Source: Shumkonia mesophila (lineage in GTDB: Bacteria; Pseudomonadota; Alphaproteobacteria; Rhodospirillales; Shumkoniaceae). Taken from it: a DNA stretch of 64,000 bases. The position numbers and the translations under genes are program-made. The notes below the pieces were generated by a model. The model worked only from the letters and a program-made list of their open reading frames with translations, was not told the DNA's origin and ran no database searches. Below are positions 8,177-15,782 of this stretch, in pieces (the stretch's first letter is position 1; every line of letters starts with the position of its first letter). The stretch lies in contig NZ_JAOTID010000013.1 in the NCBI RefSeq assembly GCF_026163695.1, forward strand, positions 1 through 64,000. Reading direction: 5' to 3'.

Positions 8177-8724
8177 TCGCGCCGGTCGACACTACCGAAA
8201 TGGACAGGGCCGAGGCTGAAGCCAAGCGCCGGTTCAGCGAGAAAGCGGAGGAGTTCCGGCAGAACCTCGAGGATAAGTGTTTCGATCTTCTTCCTGGCAA
8301 CCACTCACCAGCCGAAACGGTCATGCTCGCGCACCTCATGACAGCGATCGACGGATACAACGACGTCGAGACGGTGCGAGAATGGAACGAGATACCGAAG
8401 AGCGGATTCCAGACCACTCTTGTATACTTGGCGGACGCTGCGCCAAGCCTAATTTTGGCATTTGGTCTCGAGTGCCGCTGCGGGCAGACAGCCCGCCAAC
8501 TGGCAATCGAAATTGACCACGATAGACCTGCCGAGCGGTTGCCAGCAAAACTGCAGCGAGAGACTGCGTTGATCGCTCGTGGATTCCGCGTGATGTCATT
8601 CAGCGAAACCGAGATCTTGACCGCTCCCGAGGCCTGCAGAGAGCGAGTGGAGACGGTGCTCTGCGATATGATCGAGCAGGTCATGACTGAAGAGAATGGA
8701 TGGGCCGCGAGGCCAGGATCATAG
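8173..8724 (+). CDS. Putative PD-(D/E)XK-like partner of the methyltransferase-nuclease
   Basis: A 183-residue protein starting GTG at 8173, overlapping the methyltransferase by 4 bases, so the two are translationally coupled. The C-terminal half reads like DUF559/Vsr-related nucleases: IEIDHDRPAE, then KLQRETALIARGFRVMSFSETEI, then CRERVETVL. There is a possible E-x-D and downstream K in place of the usual core, which I cannot confirm. The N-terminal half is helical with no recognised domain. It ends 6 bases into the convergent VRR-NUC gene. Confidence 0.5.
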   Translation: MIAPVDTTEMDRAEAEAKRRFSEKAEEFRQNLEDKCFDLLPGNHSPAETVMLAHLMTAIDGYNDVETVREWNEIPKSGFQTTLVYLADAAPSLILAFGLECRCGQTARQLAIEIDHDRPAERLPAKLQRETALIARGFRVMSFSETEILTAPEACRERVETVLCDMIEQVMTEENGWAARPGS

Positions 8725-9108
8725 CGCGCCGGCGGCGCGGATCTGGGCGAGGGCTTCGTCTGGGCTGCGAGCGACGATGTATATGCCGCCGACCCTGTTC
8801 ACAGCCGCCTCGAATTTCTTCTGGTTGGGCTGCTGGGTGCCGTCGGGCGTTTTGATTTCGCAGCCCAGAAAACGGCCGCCAGGCAGTATTCCGACCAGAT
8901 CGCTGGAGCCGTCCAGGCCGTACGCGATACGGCGGTAATCCCGCCCAGGTTTCAGGACGTCAGCCAGGCGCCGGCCGACCCAGTTTTCCTGCACGACGTG
9001 GCGCAGAATATCTGGACTGAGGGCCGATCCGGTGGGGTGATCCCAGACTAGCAAACCGGCTTGGGATAACGCCAATAGGACGCGCTTCTGGATGTCGATT
9101 TCTCTCAT
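8719..9108 (-). CDS. VRR-NUC domain endonuclease
   Basis: A 129-residue single-domain nuclease. The core has SSDLVGI (D70), GRFLGCEIKTPDG (E84, K86) and QKKFEAAVNRVGGIYIVA (Q96), the standard VRR-NUC arrangement. Such small VRR-NUC proteins are common in phage early regions. ATG 9108 is the start. Just upstream (9119-9127) lies the outer IS66-type insertion. When it is removed, the ATG overlaps the stop codon of the gene now at 20712-20948 (ATGA), so it was the last gene of the sigma-factor operon. Confidence 0.85.
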   Translation of the reverse strand: MREIDIQKRVLLALSQAGLLVWDHPTGSALSPDILRHVVQENWVGRRLADVLKPGRDYRRIAYGLDGSSDLVGILPGGRFLGCEIKTPDGTQQPNQKKFEAAVNRVGGIYIVARSPDEALAQIRAAGAL

Positions 9109-9118
9109 GCTGCGGTGT

Positions 9119-9126
9119 CTCGGATC
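9119..9126. repeat. Target-site duplication of the outer IS66-type element, left copy
   Basis: The octamer CTCGGATC directly abuts the GTAAGCATCCGGTGA end at 9127. The same octamer abuts the other end at 20768-20775. IS66-family elements make 8-bp duplications. Confidence 0.85.
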
Positions 9127-9158
9127 GTAAGCATCCGGTGAACCCCGCGGCAGTGGTT

Positions 9159-9518
9159 CTATAGGGGATGCAGGAGCCCGTCGGTTTCGATGGTCTTGAG
9201 GGCGTCGGCCAGCGACAAGCCTCGATAGAGGCGGTACCACGTTCCGGTGTGACGATGCCACTGGATGTCGAAACGGTCACGGCCCACCCAGTCCAGGCGG
9301 GTAAACGGGCTGTCGAACTCCTCTCCGAGATTCTCCGGGAACCCGGATCGGTAACGCTGGAAGAACCGGTAGCGGTTTCCATGCCACTTGCCGAGGATGT
9401 CGACCGGGTAATTGAACTCGGTCGGGCGGATGGTCGGCAGGAACCTCGGCTTCAACACCTCTTCAATGAACCGCTGGCAGGTAGCCGTGATGGCGGCCTT
9501 CTCGATGTTGGACAGGCC
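9159..9518 (-). pseudogene. Accessory gene of the outer IS66-type element, split by the inner transposon
   Basis: The visible 3' part encodes about 119 residues (SNIEKAAITATC through ETDGLLHPL). Its 5' end is displaced to 18276-18296. Joining the two pieces with one copy of GACAGGCC gives a frame starting TTG (18296-18294) and reading RTRSPAGLSNIEK. The TTG overlaps the tnpC stop (TTGA). The C-terminus (WYRLYRGLSLADALKTIETD) loosely resembles DUF3024-type proteins; I am not sure of that. Trp/Tyr/Arg-rich beta segments suggest a small compact domain. Its role in transposition is unknown. Confidence 0.6.
9511..9518. repeat. Target-site duplication of the inner transposon, left copy
   Basis: GACAGGCC abuts the GTAACCCTCCGGCG end at 9519. 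The identical octamer follows the opposite end at 18268-18275. Confidence 0.85.
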
Positions 9519-9930
9519 GTAACCCTCCGGCGAGGGCCGCCTTGTGACGAGGGAATTTTGCCTGATCTGGCGGTGACGCAAGCACCGTCTCTTGGGCCGG
9601 TGCAAGTGCCGCCCGCTTCCGAGCGGTGCCACTGCGCGCGGTTTGGCCACGGGGCGGACATTCCGTCTGAGCAGTCCCCGGCCCTTCCCTCCCTTTTTTC
9701 GCCCTTCATCTGAGTAGTTTCCGACCCTCCCCCCGCGTTGTCGCCGTTCGCTATGGTTGGACGAATGGAGGAAGCGTCCGAAAGCGCTCCCCGGGAGTGG
9801 GGGCTTGCCTGTTTTGGCCTGAATCCGGTGTGAAAGGTTTGCCGGGGAGGCCGCCATGAACGCTGTGCCAGGGACGATATCCGGGTCTTTCACCATGCGG
9901 CTCGCGCCGCCAGCTTGAGGAAGGTTTGCG

Positions 9931-10158
9931 ATGGGACGGCGACTGTTTTCGACGGCGATCGGGTCCTATTCGGAGTACCGGCTCCGGCTGGGCCGGCTGG
10001 CCGACCTGTGGGGCCATGACCCGATGCTCGACACCACCGAGGCCGAGGACCTGCTGGATGCCATCGCCGCCTACATGGTGGACGGCGGCGACCTCGTCGG
10101 CGACGAAGCCGAGCCGGTGTCGGTGGAAGCGCCCGCGTACGCCAGACAGGAACACTAG
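9931..10158 (+). CDS. Small protein, first of a paralogous pair
   Basis: A 75-residue protein. A strong GAGGAAGG ribosome site precedes ATG 9931. The core YRLRLGRLADLWG...TTEAEDLLDAIAAYMVDGGD recurs in the next gene (10253-10486), so the two arose by tandem duplication. It is predicted helical and acidic. I do not recognise a family. It is cargo of the inner transposon. About 310 bases upstream (9620-9930), beyond the IS66 end, show no gene I can support. Confidence 0.55.
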   Translation: MGRRLFSTAIGSYSEYRLRLGRLADLWGHDPMLDTTEAEDLLDAIAAYMVDGGDLVGDEAEPVSVEAPAYARQEH

Positions 10159-10252
10159 GAATGCCCGGCGAGGGCTGGCCGGCCGGGGTTTGCGGCGCCC
10201 ATGGGCGCCGAGGCCCCGGCCAAGGTCCCTCGGCCGGATCGGAGAGACGGAC

Positions 10253-10486
10253 ATGAGCACAGCCTCGTCCTCGCCGCCGATCGGCAGCGGCCGCGACTTC
10301 CGCCGCCGGCTCGGCCGGCTGGCCGAGCTGCTGGCCGACAACGACAGCCAATACACCCCGGAAACCGAGCATTTGCTCGACGACATCGCGGCCTACATGA
10401 TGGCCGGAGGAGAGATGAACCCGGGGGGGTGGGTGGACTTCCTGCGTCCCTTCGGGGCCGGCGGCAAGCCATCGGAAATACGTTGA
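10253..10486 (+). CDS. Small protein, second of a paralogous pair
   Basis: A 77-residue protein starting ATG at 10253 after GGAGAGACGG. The core FRRRLGRLAELLADN...TPETEHLLDDIAAYMMAGGE aligns with the protein from 9931-10158, while the C-terminal tail (NPGGWVDFLRPFGAGG) differs. The two genes are separated by about 95 bases rich in GC hairpins. The function is unknown. It lies just upstream of a LuxR-type regulator gene, with which it may be co-transcribed. Confidence 0.55.
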   Translation: MSTASSSPPIGSGRDFRRRLGRLAELLADNDSQYTPETEHLLDDIAAYMMAGGEMNPGGWVDFLRPFGAGGKPSEIR

Positions 10487-10706
10487 TGGACAGCCCGGGG
10501 CCGACCGTCGTCTCGGCCGGCTCGGCCGGAGCCCTTTTTGGGGGGGCAGAGACGAGGCGGATGGCCCCGGGCTGGGGGGAGCGGTCCAGCAGACCGCCGC
10601 ATTTTACCCTAGGGCGCGGCGACGGCGCCTACCCGCCCGATGGCCTCGGCCATCGGGGCGCGGGGCGGTGCGGCGGGCCTACGGATTCGAAGGGGGGAGA
10701 CAGCCA

Positions 10707-11153
10707 ATGCCATCGACTTTCATCATCGTCACGCCGGCGCCGCGCCGGAAAGGGGAGCCGCCCGGCGGGAACGGGCGGAACCAGGTCTACCTGCTGGTCA
10801 AAACGGGCGGCGGATCCGGGCCCGACCTCGACGGCCCGGGGATCGACCGCCTGGAGACGGGACTTCCGCTGACCGACTTCGCGGCCCGCCTTGAGGCCCT
10901 GGAGGGTCTGCCAACCTATGGGCCGCTCCCGACCGTCGCCACGCCGCCCCCGGCAACGTCCAGGCAATCCCTAACGGCGCGCCAGCACCAGATCCTGACG
11001 GCGCTTTGCGACGGCGCCTCGAACAAGCAGATCGGCCACGCGCTGGGCATCATGGAAGGCACGGTTAAGATCCATCTGAAAACGATCTTCCGCGTGCTCG
11101 GGGTCAAGAATCGGACCCAGGCCGCGATGATGGCGCTGCGACGGGACGGCTGA
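10707..11153 (+). CDS. LuxR-type helix-turn-helix regulator
   Basis: A 148-residue protein. The last 60 residues are a GerE/LuxR HTH: LTARQHQILTALCDGASNKQIG, then GTVKIHLKTIFRVLGVKNRTQAA. The N-terminal 85 residues contain no receiver domain and look partly disordered (Gly/Pro-rich). ATG 10707 follows GGGGGGAGAC. The GC-rich 220 bases upstream hold hairpins but no gene. The HTH is similar to that of 30065-30358. It is part of the inner transposon cargo and could serve the nearby kinase system, which is inference from position. Confidence 0.8.
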   Translation: MPSTFIIVTPAPRRKGEPPGGNGRNQVYLLVKTGGGSGPDLDGPGIDRLETGLPLTDFAARLEALEGLPTYGPLPTVATPPPATSRQSLTARQHQILTALCDGASNKQIGHALGIMEGTVKIHLKTIFRVLGVKNRTQAAMMALRRDG

Positions 11154-11264
11154 GGGGGGGCATCCACGTCTTTCTTCTGGCGTTTGTGAAGGCGCGGATT
11201 GCATGGTTGCTGTCCCCTTGGTGGATCACCATCTGGGGTCGCAGTTACACGCCGGTTAATAGCC

Positions 11265-11510
11265 ATGACCGGCGCGGAGCGGCGGCGGCATCGGAGGGTG
11301 GAGCAGAAGCTGGCGATTGTGGCGGCGGCGGGAGGGTCGGGTGCGGTGGTGCGGGTGGTGGCCCGGTGGGCGGATGTCAGCCCCAGCCTGATTTATCGCT
11401 GGCGGCGCGAGTTTCGTTGTGAGCGCTGGTTCGCCGATATGGTGGTGGTGGCGGATGAGCCGGGCGAAGGTTTTTTGTCCGAGCGGCCGGCATTTGGTTC
11501 GCGGAGACTC
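11265..11510 (+). pseudogene. IS66 tnpA fragment
   Basis: Starting at ATG 11265 the frame reads like the N-terminal two thirds of an IS66 TnpA: TGAERRRHRRVEQKLAIV, then RWADVSPSLIYRWRREF, the HTH of that family. From about 11510 the frame runs antisense into the response-regulator gene and loses resemblance, so the copy is truncated. The sequence differs from both complete tnpA genes in the window, suggesting a third IS66 relative. No terminal repeat is seen next to it. Confidence 0.7.
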
Positions 11511-11910
11511 ACCTGCCTCGGGGCCTCCTATCAAAAAGCCCCTTCAGGGCGCCGTCGACCTCGTCGCTCCGGTAGGGCTTGCGGAGGTACGCCTCGTCGA
11601 AACCGAGGCTCTTCAGCTGGTCTCCCTCGTAGCCCGAGGCGATGATGAAGGGAATACCTTTCACGCGCAGGGCTGCGGCCACCGGCGCCGCCGACTGTCC
11701 GGCAAGGTTGGCGTCCACCACCGCGGCGTCGATCTCGTCGGCCCGGCGGCGGATCAGCTCGAGGGCCACGTCGACCTCCTGCGCCACGTCGAGGACGCAA
11801 TGGCCGAGGTCGCCCAGCATGTCCTCGAGCATCATGCTGATCAGCATCTCGTCCTCGACGACCAACACCCTCAGCGAGGCGGGGTCAGGCAATCCGGATT
11901 TTGTCGCCAA
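11509..11910 (-). CDS. Single-domain response regulator
   Basis: A 133-residue stand-alone receiver domain. The acidic pair is in VLVVEDEML, the phosphoacceptor Asp in DAAVVDANLAG, the switch Ser in FIIASGY and the conserved Lys in LRKPYRSDEV. No output domain is present. It lies directly downstream of, and overlaps by 26 bases, the hybrid histidine kinase gene, so it is the probable phosphorylation partner of the HWE kinase module. Such kinase/regulator pairs are common in alphaproteobacterial stress and light signalling. Confidence 0.9.
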   Translation of the reverse strand: MATKSGLPDPASLRVLVVEDEMLISMMLEDMLGDLGHCVLDVAQEVDVALELIRRRADEIDAAVVDANLAGQSAAPVAAALRVKGIPFIIASGYEGDQLKSLGFDEAYLRKPYRSDEVDGALKGLFDRRPRGR

Positions 11911-14900
11911 GCGGCAGCTCCATGGTGCAGATGACGCCAGCTTCGCGATAATCGATGGCGACTTGGGCGCCGAGGGCGTGGGCGACGCCTTTCTCGATCA
12001 TCTTCGAGCCGAACCCCTTGCGTTTCGGTTGCGCGACTTTCGGCCCGCCGTGCTCGGTCCAGGTGAAGATGAGCCGTCCATTTTTGCCGGGCTGCGGCTC
12101 CGCCACCCGCCAGCCGATCTCCACCACCCCCTTTTGGGTCGATAGCGCGCCGTGCTTCACCGCGTTGGTGCCCATTTCGTGCAGCGCCATGGTGAAGGAG
12201 ACGGTAGCGTTCGCCGACAGCGAGATGGGCGGCCCGTCGATTTTGACGCGCGCGTCGCCGTCGGGCAGGAAGGACTCCATCGTCGCCGCCACCAGGTCGC
12301 CAAGAAGCGCCCCGGTCCAGTTCTGCGGCGTCAGCAGCGCATGGGCGTGGGCCAGGGCCTGCAGCCGCCGCTCGAAGGCTTCGGCAAAGGCCTCGACGCT
12401 GTCCGAGGTGCGCAGCGTTTGGTGGGCGATCGACTGCACCACGGCCAGCGTGTTCTTGACCCTGTGGCTAAGTTCCCGCAGCAGCAGGGCGCGCTGGTCT
12501 TCGGCGGCCTTGCGCTCGCTGATGTCGAGGCAGAACTCGACCGTCGTGCCGTCACCCAGGCCCTGTCCGGCGAACAGAATCCACATTCGGCTGCCGTCCT
12601 CGCGGAAATACTCCTTCTCGTAGGGCCCGATGCGGCCGGTCTCGGCCAGCTTGGCCATCTCCCGTTCGGTGAGGTCCATCCAATCGGGGGGCGTCAGCGT
12701 GCGCCAGTTCAGGCGGCCGTCGCTCACCGCCTCGCGGGCAAAGCCGGTCATGCGCAGGAAGGCGTTATTCGAGTCGATCAGCCTGCCGCCTTCGTCCAAG
12801 AAAATGATGCCGACGGCCTCGGTCTCTATCATCCGGCGCAACCGCTCGCTTTCGCGCAACTGCGCCGTCGCCTTGCGCAATTCGGTGACGTCGATGAAAG
12901 TGGCAACCAAGCCTTCGATGCGGTTATCGACGCTGCGATAGGGCCGAATTCGCATCATCAGGCTGCGGCCGCCCGAGTAGCCGACTTCCCGCTCGACCGG
13001 CACCAGCGTGCGCAGCACGCCTCGGGCATCGGCCTCGATACCGGCATGGTCGAGGTTGTGCTTGAAGTCGATAATCGGTCGGCCGACGTCGTTCTCGTTG
13101 ATGCTGAACAGCCCCGCCACCGCCGGCGTAAACATCCGGATACGAAGCTCGGAGTCGAGGAAAAGGGTGCCGATGTCGGTGGCCGCGATCAGGTTCTGCA
13201 AGTCGCTGTGGGCCGACGAGATCGTTTCCAGCTTGCTCTTCAGCTCGGCGTTGACGGTCTGCAGTTCCTCGTTGATGGACTGCAGCTCCTCCTTGCTGGT
13301 CTCCAGCTCTTCCGAGGTCGAGCGGTACTCTTCGTTGATCGACTGCAGCTCCTCGTTGGTGGCACGCAGCTCCTGGGTCGCCTGCTCGTGCTCCAGTCGG
13401 CTTTGGCGCAGTCGCTCCTCGGCCGCCTGCAGCTCGTCCATCAGCCGTCGAACCTGGGCGCTCTGGCCATCCTTTCCCGCCTCGTGCGCGTCGTCGCTCG
13501 GCTCGATCAGGCCGCCGTCGATGAAAAAGACCAGCGCCTGCGCGGGCGCTTCGCCGTCAGCGGCCATCGGCGCCACCTTCATGAGGACGCGCCGCCGCGA
13601 CCCGTTGAAAGCGACCGGCACCGGCAGCGTCAGAATGGGTTCGCCCGTTTCGAAGGCGCGCTGCAGGGCGCCCCTGAGCTCCAGGCGCAGCTCGGAACGG
13701 ACCAACGCCGGCAGTTCGGCTGTGTAGGCCCCCTCGGAGGGTCTGATGAAGTTGCCGGCGTTCGGCGACAGGTGCAGGACCCGAAGGCTGTCGTCGACCA
13801 GTGCGCTGGGCGGCGCGGCGAGCTCCAGCGACGCCGCATGCAGGTCCTTCAGCGTCGCAAATCGTTCGACCCGCGGCGAGGTCGCCGTCCCGGCTGCTGA
13901 CCGGCGCCGGCCGGCCGCCGCGCCCGGCAGCAGGGGCACATGCGGCACCGCCTGCGACTTCGCCTGATAGAGCCGGGCGGCGCGGTCGACCGGTTTGAAC
14001 AATTCAGGCGCCGCGTCCGCCGTCTCGGCGGATCCCAGGAACAAAAAGCCGTGCGGGTTCAGCGCGTAGTGGAAGACGCCGCACACCTGTGTTTGAAGCT
14101 CGCGTTCCAGATAGATCAGGAGGTTGCGGCAGGTGATCAGGTCGACCCGGATGAAGGGCGGGTCCTTCAGCGCGCTGTGGCTGGCGAACAGCACGACGTC
14201 GCGCACCTCCTGGCGGATGCGGTAGTGCTCGCCTTCCCTGGAGAAGTACCGCTGCAGCCGCTCCTCGGAAACGTCGGCCTCGATGGCGCGCGGATAGCGG
14301 CCCTCTCGCGCCGTGGCCAGCGCCCCCTCGTCGAGGTCGGTCGCGAAGACCTGGATGGGGAGGAAGACCTTTCGCCTGTCCGCCTCCTCCAGCAGCAGGA
14401 TGGCCAGGCTGTAGGCCTCCTCGCCGGTCGCGCAGCCGACCACCCAGGCGCGGATGCCGTCGCTCCCTTCCGTCTTTTCGCACACCGCTTTGACGGCCTT
14501 TTCGGCCAGGGTGGCGAAGGCGTCGTGGTCCCGGAAGAACGAGGTGACCGAGATCAGCATGTCCTCGAACAACTGCTGCGCCTCCTCCGCATTCTCGCGA
14601 AGATACCGGGCGTAATCGGACAGGCTGGGGCTCCGTGCCACCTGCACACGTCGCGCCACCCGGCGCAGCACGGTCGCCCGCTTGTAGCCCGAGAAATCGT
14701 GCCCGGTCCGGGTCTGCAGGAAGCCGAGCACGTTCCGGAGCGCTTCATCCGCCTCCTCCTCGCGCAGGTCGCTGAGCGCGTTCTTGCTGCGGACCACCTC
14801 GGTGATCCACTCGACCAGATGGTGGACCGGACCGATGAAGTCGGCAACGCCGGTGGCGATGGCGTTGCGGGGCATCATCGGGTATTCGGCCTCGGCCGGG

Positions 14901-15382
14901 TCCTGGACGAAGACGACGCCGCCCTGCTCCTTGACGGCCTTGACGCCGAGCGCGCCGTCCGAACCGGCCCCGGTCATCACCACTGCCAGCCCGTCGCCGC
15001 GGCCGGCGGCGACCGAGCGGAAGAACACGTCGATCGGCGCCCGCCGGCCGCGCGGCTGGCTGAACTCGCGGGACTGCACGTTGTTGCCTTCGATGACCAG
15101 CTCGCGGTCGGGCGGAATGACATAGACGCAGTTGGGACGGAGCTGCAGCGAATCGGTCACCTGATGGACCGGCATGGCAGTGCGGCCGGTCAGGATCTCG
15201 CTCATGTGGCTGGGGTGGTCGGGCGCCAAGTGGATGATCACCACGTAGGCGAGGCCCAGGTCGTCGGGGATGCGGCTGAAGAATTCCTGCAGGGCGGCCA
15301 CCCCGCCGGCCGAGGCGCCGATCGCGCAGACCGGCGTCAGTTGCTCGTCCCGTGCCTGCTCCTGCTCGTCGACCTTGGCCAT
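11885..15382 (-). CDS. CheB-CheR-PAS-PAS-HWE hybrid histidine kinase
   Basis: A 1165-residue cytoplasmic signalling protein. Domains in order: CheB methylesterase (GASAGG Ser, HLAPDHPSHM His, MTGAGSDGALG Asp) to about residue 200; CheR N- and C-domains with the SAM-binding VVGCATGEEAYS to about 490; a linker and a long coiled coil rich in EELQSINEE repeats near 650-720; two PAS domains to about 970; then an HWE kinase (LSHRVKNTLAVVQSIA His box; TWTEHGGP in the ATPase lobe). Catalytic residues look intact. ATG 15382 follows GGAG. The gene is cargo of the inner IS66-bounded transposon, with its partner regulator downstream. Confidence 0.93.
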   Translation of the reverse strand: MAKVDEQEQARDEQLTPVCAIGASAGGVAALQEFFSRIPDDLGLAYVVIIHLAPDHPSHMSEILTGRTAMPVHQVTDSLQLRPNCVYVIPPDRELVIEGNNVQSREFSQPRGRRAPIDVFFRSVAAGRGDGLAVVMTGAGSDGALGVKAVKEQGGVVFVQDPAEAEYPMMPRNAIATGVADFIGPVHHLVEWITEVVRSKNALSDLREEEADEALRNVLGFLQTRTGHDFSGYKRATVLRRVARRVQVARSPSLSDYARYLRENAEEAQQLFEDMLISVTSFFRDHDAFATLAEKAVKAVCEKTEGSDGIRAWVVGCATGEEAYSLAILLLEEADRRKVFLPIQVFATDLDEGALATAREGRYPRAIEADVSEERLQRYFSREGEHYRIRQEVRDVVLFASHSALKDPPFIRVDLITCRNLLIYLERELQTQVCGVFHYALNPHGFLFLGSAETADAAPELFKPVDRAARLYQAKSQAVPHVPLLPGAAAGRRRSAAGTATSPRVERFATLKDLHAASLELAAPPSALVDDSLRVLHLSPNAGNFIRPSEGAYTAELPALVRSELRLELRGALQRAFETGEPILTLPVPVAFNGSRRRVLMKVAPMAADGEAPAQALVFFIDGGLIEPSDDAHEAGKDGQSAQVRRLMDELQAAEERLRQSRLEHEQATQELRATNEELQSINEEYRSTSEELETSKEELQSINEELQTVNAELKSKLETISSAHSDLQNLIAATDIGTLFLDSELRIRMFTPAVAGLFSINENDVGRPIIDFKHNLDHAGIEADARGVLRTLVPVEREVGYSGGRSLMMRIRPYRSVDNRIEGLVATFIDVTELRKATAQLRESERLRRMIETEAVGIIFLDEGGRLIDSNNAFLRMTGFAREAVSDGRLNWRTLTPPDWMDLTEREMAKLAETGRIGPYEKEYFREDGSRMWILFAGQGLGDGTTVEFCLDISERKAAEDQRALLLRELSHRVKNTLAVVQSIAHQTLRTSDSVEAFAEAFERRLQALAHAHALLTPQNWTGALLGDLVAATMESFLPDGDARVKIDGPPISLSANATVSFTMALHEMGTNAVKHGALSTQKGVVEIGWRVAEPQPGKNGRLIFTWTEHGGPKVAQPKRKGFGSKMIEKGVAHALGAQVAIDYREAGVICTMELPLGDKIRIA

Positions 15383-15561
15383 AGGAATCTCCAATGGCCT
15401 CACCAGCGGACCAGAAAGCCCTTGGCCAATGCTTCAGCGATTCTGAGGGACTTTATGAGCATAGAGCAACTGCTTGACTAGCACCATAGGCGGAAAACGG
15501 AACATGCCGTCGAAACGACGGCGACGTGCTTGTGCGCGATGTCCTCTGCCCATGGCTGCCC

Positions 15562-15780
15562 TCATCCCCCTGCGTCCAGGATTGAATCGCAAAAAAGGAT
15601 GGCGGAAAAATGTGGGGAAAACACTCTAGTTCTGCGAGGGAATTTCCCCGCCAGGGTGCGAACGATCACCACGTAGGCGAAGCCGAGGTCGTCCGTCTCG
15701 GATTCCATATCGATGGAGAAATCCTCCAGCCACTCTTTGTCTCGGCTGGGCAGTACGGCAACGTAGCCGCTCGTCGCCAT
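15562..15780 (-). CDS. Short frame after tnpC containing a CheB-like fragment
   Basis: A 72-residue frame starting 3 bases after the tnpC stop. The stretch DDLGFAYVVIVRTLAG matches the start of the CheB domain in the neighbouring kinase (DDLGLAYVVIIHLAP), also at DNA level. It is probably a relic of a second kinase copy broken by the IS66 element. The sequence between it and the kinase start (15383-15561) holds no gene. Whether it is translated is doubtful. Confidence 0.3.
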   Translation of the reverse strand: MATSGYVAVLPSRDKEWLEDFSIDMESETDDLGFAYVVIVRTLAGKFPRRTRVFSPHFSAILFCDSILDAGG

Positions 15781-15782
15781 GG

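Noticed and set aside
12152-15481. Long open frames on the plus strand opposite the hybrid kinase (582 and 513 codons)
   Set aside because: Antisense frames created by high GC; composition is Arg/Gly/His-rich without domains, and the opposite strand encodes an intact CheB-CheR-PAS-HWE protein.
15404-15782. Right terminal repeat of the inner tnpABC unit
   Set aside because: No GTAA-starting repeat is present here; the composite reading with two left-type ends explains the boundaries better.
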